Source: Paenibacillus plantarum
GTDB lineage: Bacteria; Bacillota; Bacilli; Paenibacillales; NBRC-103111
Direction: 5' to 3'
Length of the DNA: 64,000 nt
Assembly (NCBI RefSeq): GCF_013141695.1
Contig: NZ_WHNY01000074.1
Span: forward strand, 62,001-126,000
Below the pieces are notes generated by a model. The model was not told the DNA's origin. It did no database searches and saw only the letters and a program-made list of their open reading frames with translations. Positions 41,432-51,300 of this stretch are shown piece by piece (position 1 is the stretch's first letter; each line of letters begins with the position of its first letter). Both the position numbers and the translations under genes were made by a program.

Positions 41432-42688
41432 TCAACTCCGAATAACCCTTTTATCCTTCGCTGCCTTAAGCCATAATGGAAATTCATTCAGCAGCTGATT
41501 GTATAAATCTTCGTCCGATATCTTAGCAATATCCTTGATGTGAATGAAATTAGCGTTGTCTACGATTCGACCTTCCATCGTATCCAGCTTCTTCAAGACT
41601 TCGAAATCGGAATCTCCAATTCCGACAAATTGCCAAAACAGTGGTTTGAGAGAGGCTTCCACTATTACTTTTTTAATTGATTTTACAACGCCGCCATCAT
41701 TAATAAAGATAACAAATGCTGGAAGCGGCGAATCCTCTTCGACGGTATATTTACGAATAACATCTTTCATGACAGGAGGTTCGTTATTACGACCAAACTT
41801 ATGGATATCTCTGTTATTCAAAATATTTTTTAACACATATTGATCAAAATCCCGCTCCGTTGCAGCAGACAATCGACTAAATTCGTTGTCATACACCCAA
41901 ATGTCCAGTGCCGCATTATCATCAAATTTACATGCTACCGCCAGTATCCGTTCTACAACCTCCTGAACTGTCCCGTTCTTATACAAGTGTTGCATAGATC
42001 CAGAGATGTCGAGCACTAAACCAACTCTTGCAGCAACATTGTTCATTTTTTTCTTCTCTAATGTGATTTGGACAAGCTTCTTGCGTAGATCGATAGTTGA
42101 AAGGGCAGGTTTCTTTACGATTTCAACCGTTTCTTTCACTTCCTCCTCCTCGATCACTAAACCAAAGTTCGTACATAACGCCGCTAATCCGCCAAAAAAA
42201 CCACTGCCAATCGCATTAAACTTCCATTCCCCATTGTGCCTATATAACTCCCCAACGACTATCGCTGTTTCTTTGGACAAGTCTGATCCATATTCATACC
42301 GAAATAATTCCTCGTTACGATCGGCATCTATTAATCTTACATACCTATTGGAGACATCTTGCATGCTGTATCCGAACTTTTCACCTTCATGAATGGTTAA
42401 TGAAAAAGCAATTCTTGCCGTACTTTCTGGAATCTTCGACAAACATAAAGAGATCGCTTCTTTGTCTGGTCCACTAGCTTGACCATGCGTCACTCCCCCG
42501 TTTAGCGCAGCCGGATTCCCGTAAAAAATAAAGTCTTCATCTTTTTCGCACCGGTTATTTGCCGATAGTACAAAACAGGAAGAATCTATGCTCAATTTGG
42601 AATCTGCTGACCATCCAAATTGCAATGTTAAGTTTGATAACCCTTTTCCCTTGGTTACATCGATCTTTTGTCCTTTTGACAGAAGCAT
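41432..42688 (-). CDS. TerD-domain and von Willebrand A-domain fusion (TerF-like)
   Basis: This 418-residue cytoplasmic protein starts directly with a TerD domain (about 1-185): LLSKGQKIDVTKG, LTLQFGW, DEDFIFYGNPA, RIAFSLTIHEG and ELYRHNGEWKFNAIGSGF. A short linker leads to a vWA domain (about 215-415) with the MIDAS motif DISGSMQ and INDGG. TerD and TerF proteins act in tellurite, oxidative and other stress responses and bind calcium. It stands alone, with no other ter gene nearby. AAGGAG lies about eight bases before the ATG. Confidence 0.9.
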   Translation of the reverse strand: MLLSKGQKIDVTKGKGLSNLTLQFGWSADSKLSIDSSCFVLSANNRCEKDEDFIFYGNPAALNGGVTHGQASGPDKEAISLCLSKIPESTARIAFSLTIHEGEKFGYSMQDVSNRYVRLIDADRNEELFRYEYGSDLSKETAIVVGELYRHNGEWKFNAIGSGFFGGLAALCTNFGLVIEEEEVKETVEIVKKPALSTIDLRKKLVQITLEKKKMNNVAARVGLVLDISGSMQHLYKNGTVQEVVERILAVACKFDDNAALDIWVYDNEFSRLSAATERDFDQYVLKNILNNRDIHKFGRNNEPPVMKDVIRKYTVEEDSPLPAFVIFINDGGVVKSIKKVIVEASLKPLFWQFVGIGDSDFEVLKKLDTMEGRIVDNANFIHIKDIAKISDEDLYNQLLNEFPLWLKAAKDKRVIRS

Positions 42689-42801
42689 GTATGTATCTCC
42701 TTCACACTGAAGAGTGTAATCATATTTTCAACAGTACCATACAATAGTGAACTCTCAAATACTATTTATTCTGTGCTAGGGTAGCATAACAGACGCTAGA
42801 T

Positions 42802-42994
42802 AGATTAACTGGAAAACCTCCATCTATTTTCGGCGCATTTTGCTCATAATTCGATTTAAATGGAAAACATGTAGCTAATTCTTCTCATTAAGCTCAATCC
42901 GCACAATACGGAACAAATTAGCTGTAGGAAATCCATTTATTTGGTAAATTCGCCGAGATTCGGCTGAATTAACGACATAAAATCCATCTAGTTT
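42802..42994. repeat. Four-unit intergenic element, locus C
   Basis: Units lie at 42802-42829, 42853-42880, 42915-42942 and 42966-42994, with centres about 51, 62 and 52 bp apart. They share AAATTAGCTGTAGGAAATCC-type sequence or its complement with loci A and B. A G-rich, gene-free tail (42995-43070) follows. Confidence 0.8.
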
Positions 42995-43068
42995 GTGGGG
43001 GAGGTCGAGTTAACGGGGGTGAGGATATCGCAGGGCGGGGGACGGAGGTGAGCGGGTATCGTATGGGT

Positions 43069-43101
43069 GAAACAAAGAAGCCACGATGCTAGCATCGCGG
43101 C
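43069..43101 (-). terminator. Probable terminator after the YesS-like regulator gene
   Basis: GCCACGATGC (43080-43089) pairs with GCATCGCGGC (43092-43101) with one mismatch. On the minus strand CTTCTTTGTTT follows. Confidence 0.65.
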
Positions 43102-43108
43102 CACTTCA

Positions 43109-45421
43109 TTAAACAATTTGCGACGGTTCTCGCTTCAACATGTGTTCTCGATACTCGGTTGGTGTTAATCCTGTGTATTTTTTAAACGTCCGCAGGAAGC
43201 TCCTCGTATTCGCATACCCCACTGCATCCGATACATCATTTACTTTAATCGACTTATCTTTCAATAGCTCCATGGCCGCCTTGATGCGAATCTCAATCAT
43301 ATAATCGATAAAATTACTCTCTGTGTGATCCTTAAACAATCTGCTGATATAAGGCGGAGTCAGATGAAACATGCTGGCCAGTCGTTCCAAAGACAGATCA
43401 TGCTCTTGATAATGCGTACGAATATACGCTAGCATTCGCTCAATCGTCTCATTCTTCCCGCGTTGGCTGCGCTTTTCCTCTATTTGTGAGGCCAAGCCCT
43501 CGAGAATATCGCCGACCAGTTGTTCCGCTTCCTTCCAGTTCTCACACTTTGCGATACGCTCATAAATGCTGCTTAATGGCCCCATCGATATTTCCGGTTC
43601 AATGCCAATCGCACTTACGGTTTGCAGTGACTTCATCATGAGATCGTAACACAGCTGCCTGATCAGCTCCGGTGGAAGATTACTTTCGACAGCTGCACGG
43701 AACGTATCTGACAAATAAGTAAGCATCTTACTGCGATCGGTCTGCCTTAAAGCTTCCATGACTGGGTCAGACATGCGGCTGAGCTTGTAATAATCTTGTC
43801 GGTCTGGTGGCTGTAAATCGTCTACAGATATCACCGAGTGCTTACCAAAAATCATTTTATAGAGTAGTGCCTTTTGTGATTCATCGAACGAACGTGGTAT
43901 CTCCTGCATATCCATACGGCATGTGCCTACGCCAACCGTCACTGACAAACCGAATTGTTTTTTCATAATATCGAGAATCAATTCAAGAATGACCAATGTC
44001 CGCAAATGATTTTGCTCGGGGTCACCTTCAGCAAAGCTTAACAAGACAGCCGCCCTGCCGCCTCCTAAGTCAATAGCTGCTCCCGCATGCTCTGATCGAA
44101 TCAGCTCTTCCGTAACATTACAGAACATATAGGTGTACAAGGCTTCGTCACGTGGTGACAGTTGTTCGCCATCTTTGCTAATTTCTGCTGTACACACAAG
44201 GAAGCGCTCCGGGTACATGCGTATCCCCTGAAACTCCAAATGATGATACACCGCATGGAAATCAGAACGACTGCCATTCAATAGCTCCATCATGATCTTC
44301 CATTTGAGCATTGGCTTCGAGTCCCTTACATGCTGCTCCAAGTGCTCACGGTCTGTTAGGATTTCATCGAAAATATGCTCTAAGCTGCTGAGTCCAATGC
44401 TCTCGGTCCCCTGCCCTCTTCCCTGCTTCATACCGGACATCTTGCCTGCTAATCGGTCTAACGGCTTAAAGGTCCAGCGATTCACATAGAATAAGGCAGA
44501 CAACGCGAGGCCGAACATGATAAGGGCAAAAATGAGCAGCAGATTGCGTGTAACTTTAAGGGGTTCAAATACCGTCGATTCCGGCATAATGCTGACAACT
44601 TTCCATCCCGTATATGCACTTGTCCGATAAAAAACAGACTGCTGCACGCCATCCAATTTAACGTTAAACGAACCGCTATCCGAATCTGTTAGTATCGTAG
44701 TGATATAGGGTAACGACTTCATATTGCGGTAAAGCTGAGTTTTATCGTCATGCGTAACGACGTTCCCTTCTGCATCCAGAATGAAGAAATGACCAGGATG
44801 ACCATCCTCATAGATCGTCTTAATCATTTGGAACAATTCATTCTCTTGAATACTAATGGCCATGAGACCCTTCCTAAATCCGGGACTGCTGAGAGCAGGG
44901 AAACTGCGGACCAAAGTAATTACATCCTTTGTTTTTTGACCATCCCATACTTTCTGCGTCGACAACCACTTGAAATATTCCGGCATATCCAAATATTGCG
45001 CTAACCAATTAAACTCTGTCGAGGCTTGTTTTAAAAAGGTTGCTTCGGTCATTAAGTCTCCGCTGACATGAGAATAAGCAAAAACTGAGGAGTAATTCGG
45101 ATTATTCGCGATAAAATCCTTCAGCCTTGTCGTCAGTGTGTAATGGATACTGTATCTTTGTGCATCATCACTATAGCTATTATTCATAAAATAAATAAAC
45201 TCCAACCCCTCGGCCATGGAGAGCAAATCCTTTTCCGTCTGACGGAAGGCACCCTCGATCTTAGAGTCGACTTGTTTCAATAGTGCCAGATTCGTATCTT
45301 TCAAATCCTTTTGCAGCCTACCCACTGTCCCCGTATAGGACAGCCAGAACGTTAGGCTGATAATAAAGAGGAATACGATGCCATAAATCATCATGGCCTT
45401 TGCAGAAATACTGTTTCTCAT
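43109..45421 (-). CDS. Membrane-bound AraC-family regulator, YesS-like
   Basis: This 770-residue protein has a membrane segment near 10-30, an extracellular Cache domain of about 250 residues, and a second segment near 293-315. A linker and a degenerate GGDEF-like middle (VGVGTCRMDM) follow. The C-terminal AraC domain includes LERLASMFHLTPPYISRLFK and VSDAVGYANTRSFLRTFKKY in part. Such proteins sense extracellular ligand and activate adjacent polysaccharide genes. It lies 74 bases after the glycosidase operon on the same strand and is its likely regulator. GGAGG precedes the ATG. Confidence 0.9.
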   Translation of the reverse strand: MRNSISAKAMMIYGIVFLFIISLTFWLSYTGTVGRLQKDLKDTNLALLKQVDSKIEGAFRQTEKDLLSMAEGLEFIYFMNNSYSDDAQRYSIHYTLTTRLKDFIANNPNYSSVFAYSHVSGDLMTEATFLKQASTEFNWLAQYLDMPEYFKWLSTQKVWDGQKTKDVITLVRSFPALSSPGFRKGLMAISIQENELFQMIKTIYEDGHPGHFFILDAEGNVVTHDDKTQLYRNMKSLPYITTILTDSDSGSFNVKLDGVQQSVFYRTSAYTGWKVVSIMPESTVFEPLKVTRNLLLIFALIMFGLALSALFYVNRWTFKPLDRLAGKMSGMKQGRGQGTESIGLSSLEHIFDEILTDREHLEQHVRDSKPMLKWKIMMELLNGSRSDFHAVYHHLEFQGIRMYPERFLVCTAEISKDGEQLSPRDEALYTYMFCNVTEELIRSEHAGAAIDLGGGRAAVLLSFAEGDPEQNHLRTLVILELILDIMKKQFGLSVTVGVGTCRMDMQEIPRSFDESQKALLYKMIFGKHSVISVDDLQPPDRQDYYKLSRMSDPVMEALRQTDRSKMLTYLSDTFRAAVESNLPPELIRQLCYDLMMKSLQTVSAIGIEPEISMGPLSSIYERIAKCENWKEAEQLVGDILEGLASQIEEKRSQRGKNETIERMLAYIRTHYQEHDLSLERLASMFHLTPPYISRLFKDHTESNFIDYMIEIRIKAAMELLKDKSIKVNDVSDAVGYANTRSFLRTFKKYTGLTPTEYREHMLKREPSQIV

Positions 45422-45495
45422 GGCAGGCCTCCATTCGGTCGTGCACTTGTTCTTATTGTATCATTAACACGACCTTTAGGAGGGATAATCATCCA

Positions 45496-48225
45496 TTAAT
45501 TGATGGAATTCACAGTTACGTTCACCAGAGAGTAGATAAACAAAGGTGCCCCTGTAAGAGGTACGCTTACAACTCCCGAAACTGCAGCGACATATTTATA
45601 GCTTCCATCAATGCCAACAATTGTTACTCCTGGTTCAGTCGTCTCAATAACGGCTGTTCGTGAATTGGTACTTGTCGTTTGCCAACTGGCATCCCATAAA
45701 GATGTGATGTATCTATTCTTATTCTCATCCCAGAATTGATAGCCATAGTAAGGATTGGCAATGCCCGGTACCACACCTAAATAGTTTGCATCTTTTAACA
45801 CTCTAATCAATGTATAGTAACCGTAATAACTCTCCTTAGGCTTACCATTCCAGTCGATCAATCCTAAGTTATGCTCCAAGTTATTCGTCTCCGTGCCATC
45901 ATCGGTAAAATCATACCAGTGCATAGTACGAATGCCGTTTGCAATGGCATGCATATAAGCTCTGGCCAAATAATTACGTTGGGTCGCACGATCTACTTTT
46001 TTCAAGTAGCTTCCGCCTGTGTAAGTGCTCCACCCTAGCTCTGTAATAACGATTGGTTTGTCTCCATCACCATGGCTCGTCATCGTGTCTTTCAATTGCT
46101 GCAGCGTGTCGAGCAGCTTCTCCGGAGTACCTTGATCAAGTCCAGGTACAGCTGGATATTCATATTTGACATAAGGATGGACATCCATGACATCGAAATA
46201 GGTCTTCACTAAAGCACCATTCTGCCCATCGGAATTATAGAAATCGTCCAGCCAATTCAAACCTTTGGTGGCATCTAAACGATCGAGACCCGCAAGTGCA
46301 GGCTCTACAAGTAAGCTCTTGCTGCTGATAGCTTTCAAGCTATCATGGTTTATTTTGAGTTGATTTGCTACAGAAGCCGGATTTCGATTGGCAAGATCAG
46401 GTTCATTATAGGTCGAGAATGTATAGACGCCTCCATTATTATCCGCCTCAACATAGCTCGGTCCATGATAGAAGTAGTGGAAATTCAATCCACTTTTACC
46501 ATACAAGGTTTTCATCGCAGCACTGTGATCCCACCATCTGTTCTTGTTGATACCTCCAAGATCTCTAAGCAAACGCAATTTCGTCATCAAAAAGAGATCT
46601 TCCGTCTCACCATGATGCATATAGTTTCCTCCCCCATAGGGAGCATCATTGATGGCGAATATATCTCCGACTTTGTCACCTCCAAGCACAGATGGTGTTG
46701 TTATTTTCAACGTCTGCACATCACGCCTTTCAACGCCCGTCGATTGGAAGGGGGTCACTGCTACATAATAGGTCGTCTCGGGCTTCAAAGCGAAATAAGG
46801 TAGAAATTTGCCTAATTGTTCAATGGACTTTGCTTCAGCTGTAAACTTAGGCTTTAATCCCAATGTACTAGTAAAAGGTGAGGTCTCCACGTAGACACCA
46901 TATTTGTTCACATTATTAACCACACTGTTGTAACTGGACCAATCGAGATACATCGTGCTGTAATTTTTGAGATTAGCCGTGAACTCTACTTGGTCCGGTG
47001 TGGCCTGCTTAGGAAGTGACGCATCATAAAGCTTCCACCCCCAGATGGCGATTTCTCCCACCGTCAGGATTTCCGAATTATTCGCGTTATGCATAATGAT
47101 TTTGACATATTTGGCAAACTGACCAGGAACGCCGTAGCTTGGTGTATTCACGAACACATTGGCCGTACGGCTGCTTGTATTCGTAGTGTAACTGAGGGAT
47201 GTGTAATTCACACCATCTGTGCTGACGAGAACTTCATACCCGTCCATGAACTTATTGCCCCCCGATGCCAAGGTCCATACGTCAATTTTCCCGATTTGAT
47301 ACACATCGTTTAAGTTAAATACAACCGCACCGAATTTCCCTTTGGAGCCCCAGGTCGAGTTGGTCGTTGAAGCTGCATCGGATTCCGTGCTAGAGCCGTC
47401 GATTAAATCCGGCTGTCCCCCTACCGTGTCATTCTTGGATCCATCGTTATCAAACTTGATTAAATCGCCATCTGTAATGAATGGATACTCGGTTAACCAC
47501 GTGTAAGAAGCACCTGTTGCAATTTTCGGCTTGGACGTATTGTAGGTGCCGGAAGCTCTCAAATAGTTATTGCTGAGTATCGCCATAGGCTCAAGTGCAT
47601 CTCCATAAACCGCCACTTCACCTAACCTCATGACTTGCTTGTTCGGATTTTTATGCATAATAACTTTGATATATTGCGCATTGACTATAGGCTTAATGGC
47701 AAGTGAAACAGGAGCAAAACCAGAATCTTGCGCATTCGTGTTCTCCTGAATCCCGACCCGATTGTAAGTTAAACCGTCATAGCTGGCGTATACCTCGAAC
47801 TGATCCATATAACTTTGATTGTTCGTGTCTGCCCATACGGTAACTGAGGATACTTTAAATACGGATTTCAAATCATATATCAGCGTTCCGTAAACCGCCG
47901 CTCCTACAACACTCCCAGTTGAATTGCTGGCATTCTCATCTGGGCCGTTACCACCATCCGACATATCCGGTGATGCTAATTCATCCGAGGCAAGGAGACC
48001 TGGATCTGTCGCATGGGTCCCTTCGGACAGCCACGTATAAGACGCACCTGTTGCAATGGCTGGCGTATCTGCCGGAAACAATTCACTTCCAATTGTGTTC
48101 CCACTTAGCAGCTTTTGATTGACTGCCGCCTGTACGGTTTGACTAGCGGGGAACACTGCGGAAACCGAACCAAGAAGAATCACAAAAGCACTTATCAGAG
48201 CACAACTCTTTTTCGTAATACGCAT
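45496..48225 (-). CDS. Secreted clan GH-A glycoside hydrolase with two F5/8-type domains
   Basis: This 909-residue protein has a signal peptide ending near TVQA-AV (about 33). Two discoidin/F5-8-type carbohydrate-binding domains (about 35-205 and 210-400) and a fibronectin III-like domain (about 405-510) follow. A TIM barrel (about 520-800) has the acid/base Glu608 in TYNEPDL and the nucleophile Glu729 in ITELGWS, the NEP/ELGW pair of clan GH-A. The exact GH family was not assigned. A small C-terminal beta domain follows. The start at 48225 has AAGGAG eight bases upstream. It is a paralogue of the N-terminal half of the 1808-residue protein upstream. Confidence 0.87.
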   Translation of the reverse strand: MRITKKSCALISAFVILLGSVSAVFPASQTVQAAVNQKLLSGNTIGSELFPADTPAIATGASYTWLSEGTHATDPGLLASDELASPDMSDGGNGPDENASNSTGSVVGAAVYGTLIYDLKSVFKVSSVTVWADTNNQSYMDQFEVYASYDGLTYNRVGIQENTNAQDSGFAPVSLAIKPIVNAQYIKVIMHKNPNKQVMRLGEVAVYGDALEPMAILSNNYLRASGTYNTSKPKIATGASYTWLTEYPFITDGDLIKFDNDGSKNDTVGGQPDLIDGSSTESDAASTTNSTWGSKGKFGAVVFNLNDVYQIGKIDVWTLASGGNKFMDGYEVLVSTDGVNYTSLSYTTNTSSRTANVFVNTPSYGVPGQFAKYVKIIMHNANNSEILTVGEIAIWGWKLYDASLPKQATPDQVEFTANLKNYSTMYLDWSSYNSVVNNVNKYGVYVETSPFTSTLGLKPKFTAEAKSIEQLGKFLPYFALKPETTYYVAVTPFQSTGVERRDVQTLKITTPSVLGGDKVGDIFAINDAPYGGGNYMHHGETEDLFLMTKLRLLRDLGGINKNRWWDHSAAMKTLYGKSGLNFHYFYHGPSYVEADNNGGVYTFSTYNEPDLANRNPASVANQLKINHDSLKAISSKSLLVEPALAGLDRLDATKGLNWLDDFYNSDGQNGALVKTYFDVMDVHPYVKYEYPAVPGLDQGTPEKLLDTLQQLKDTMTSHGDGDKPIVITELGWSTYTGGSYLKKVDRATQRNYLARAYMHAIANGIRTMHWYDFTDDGTETNNLEHNLGLIDWNGKPKESYYGYYTLIRVLKDANYLGVVPGIANPYYGYQFWDENKNRYITSLWDASWQTTSTNSRTAVIETTEPGVTIVGIDGSYKYVAAVSGVVSVPLTGAPLFIYSLVNVTVNSIN

Positions 48226-48256
48226 GGCAAAGCTCCTTTCAGGATGGTTACATTGT

Positions 48257-48294
48257 GGGTCGGTATCCCCTCTGAAAACGATGGTTACCGACCC
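48257..48294 (-). other. Hairpin between the two glycosidase genes
   Basis: GGGTCGGTA (48257-48265) pairs perfectly with TACCGACCC (48286-48294). No T-run follows, so it may be an mRNA stabiliser or a weak stop between the genes rather than a full terminator. Confidence 0.7.
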
Positions 48295-48303
48295 CATTCA
48301 AAA

Positions 48304-51300
48304 TTACATAAATAACAGCCCATAAATGATTTTTGCAGCTTGTGCACGTGTCGCATTCCTATCCGGTGCGAATCGATTTTCAACTAATCCGTTAATGATA
48401 CCAGCCGCTTGCATCGACTTAACCGCTTCCTGAGCATAAGAGTCAATGTCTAGCTGATCATCGAAACTCACAGGATTGATCAATGTCCGCAGCTCAATCT
48501 CTGCTAACGTAATTACTCTAGATGCCATAACGGCCATATCTTGTCTTGATATGGGTTGATTGGCACCAAAAGTCCCATCCTCATACCCTTGGATGATTCC
48601 CAACTTCTGAGCGCTTGCCACTGCTTTGAAGAACCAATCGTCTTTATTCACGTCGCTGAAACTCGTTGTAGCATCCGCTTCTATAAGATCGAAGGCATTC
48701 ATCAGCATCTGAATAAACTGGGCTCTCGTAACCTGTTCATTCGGAGCAAACCGATCACTTTCAATACCATTTACAATTTCTCTTGCTGCCAATGCTTCAA
48801 TACTGTTTTGCGCCCACACGGCATCCTGAAGATCGGCGAAGGTCACATGCGTATACAAAGCTGTATATGTGCTAAGATGATTTGTCGTAAAAGTGACTTG
48901 GCCTGTTGCGGCATCATATTTCCCATTCTTCACCACTTCAAGCGTCTGACCATCTCGGATGTGGTACACAATGACTTGATCGCCGTTCTCGTCAGGTGCG
49001 AGCGTATAGCCCATCGAGATCTGAACCGCGTCTCTCCGGAAAAACGAATGAATGTTAATCCCGTCAAGGATGACCTTAAAATCATATAGTGCTTGGTTTC
49101 CTATGCGGGAACCCGCTGCTCCAGTAAGAGCATCTGAATGAACCGCCTCCACTACAATCTCCAAAATAGCTGAGTTCGGCTTCACTTGGTTAAATAGCGC
49201 ATCTGGAGTCAACGCTATCGTCGCCAAACCTGTTCGGAATTGGATGTTTTCGATATTATTCTTGTGAGCTGTGTCAAGGATGGATGCAGGGAGCTTAAGC
49301 TGAAATTTCTTAGCACCTGTCACTTTTCCAATATCGATGACAAGCGTTCGATCCGAAGATAATGCTCCTTCTATCGCTTTCTCCAAAGAAGTCATAGGTA
49401 CTTCGATCTCCACGGTTCCGTCTTGTTTCAGCACTGGGTTTGTAAAGCGGATCGTTCCAGCCTGAACCTCAGGAAGATCTGGCGCTGGCATCCATGTTCC
49501 CCCGCCTGAAGGCACGTTACTTTCACCTGAAGGTAACTGAACGGTTACTCGACTAGTCGCCGAATAGCTGCCATCGACGGTCGTCACACGAACCGTTGCC
49601 GTTCCAGCTGAGACGCCTGTCACCGTAGCTTGCAAGCCATAGACCTCTTGCGATACGCTGACCACCGCTGGATCGCTGGATGTAAACCGAACCTGTTTGT
49701 TGGTTGAATCACTCGGAAGTACAGTTGCATTCAGAACCATGGATTGCCCTTTGTTCAAAATCACTGTCGGTTGGTCAAGCTTCACGCCAGTAACCTTTAC
49801 TTCTGGCGCATTGATTTGGCTGAATATCAGATCCCCAAATAATTGCGTGTTCTTACTGGAACCAATACCGCTCATGTATTCAAGCCAACCTCGGCGGGTT
49901 GTTCCATCGTTCTCATTAATGAGCATGGAAAAGCCAAAAATGTCTTTGTCCGTCACCGTTCGTCCTGGAGGCAGCAGCTCTGTCCAAGGAATCGCGAGCT
50001 CATAGGTCGTAGCAATGGCGCTTCGATAAACAGCTGACTGCACAGTCGTCATTTCCCCAATTGGCTTGCCGTTTGCCGCGAGCCATCTCCAAACCATTGG
50101 GCCTTGTTCTCCAAGTGCAATCCCGAACTCATTGTTGGCTGAGCTACCGACTCCGCCTTCTCTTCCCGTATCAATGGCGAATTGGATGCTATCCCCTTGC
50201 CACAGATCACCGCCAGCTCCTACTTGATAATGCTTGTCATCTTGAACTTCCATACCGATGTATAGCTGATTCATATCCCACTTCAGGAAGCCCTTGCCGC
50301 TTAAATCAGCCTCACCGCCCCAGTTCACTATGTTTTTAATTTGATCTGGTCTGTTTATGACGATGGGCATGCTATTACTCCAGCTTTCCTCAGATAGCTT
50401 GCCATCTATAATTGGCACTGTCTGGTCGTTTACAGCTGCAATAAAATTAAACGGTCTTTCCACAATCTTCGTAAATCCGCTATCCAAATCAATGGATAAT
50501 TTCAATTTAGCTCTTGCTTGTTCCGGAAGAGCGGTAATGGGCATGGTGATCTTCGTAATTTCACCTGGCAATAAGTGATTCAAAGTAATTGGATTTCCTT
50601 GTCCTAGGGCTAGATATACCGCCTCCGTAACTCGAACGGTACCGTTTAGCTCTTTGTCAGCAGTTGCATTCTCTACATAGATTGCCGCATTCCAATCATT
50701 CCATCTTCCAGGCACTGCAACCTCAGGCACAATACGAACTTTGACGGTCTCTAGTACGTTGACCTTCAATTTCATGGCCGCAACGAGTGACGTACCCGAG
50801 ATAACTTGAACCGTAACCTCGTGGACCTTCTCTTCCGCGTTAAGAGGGATGGGGATTGCAACCGGAATCGCCGTTGTTCCTGCAGTAAAGCTTGCTTCAC
50901 CTTCGAGTTTCCAATCACCGGATGGACCCATGAGTTGAATCTTTCCATTCAGTTCTGCTCCCAAGCCAGAACGTTGAATAACCGTATGGAGCGTATCGCC
51001 ACGTCTTACATCCACTGAAGTGTTTTTTAATACAAAGGAATCATCAATCGAAGAGATTTCCAAGCCCGTGCTCGAGTATATGAAAACAGGAGCACCACTA
51101 ATTGTTAAGCTCGCAATCCCATCATTAACCGGTAAGTAAGAGTAACTCCCATCAATACCTACAACAGTAAGGCTGGTATCCTTCGTTTGGAAAGTGGCTG
51201 TTTTGGTCGATTCATCAGCAGCCCACAGCGATGTAATGTACTGATTTTTCCCTTCATGCCAATATTCATATCCATAATACGGATGATCAACATTCGCTTT

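Noticed and set aside
48556..49089. Plus-strand frame of about 177 codons opposite the SLH repeats
   Set aside because: It lies wholly antisense to the SLH region of the anchored glycosidase and shows no start signal.
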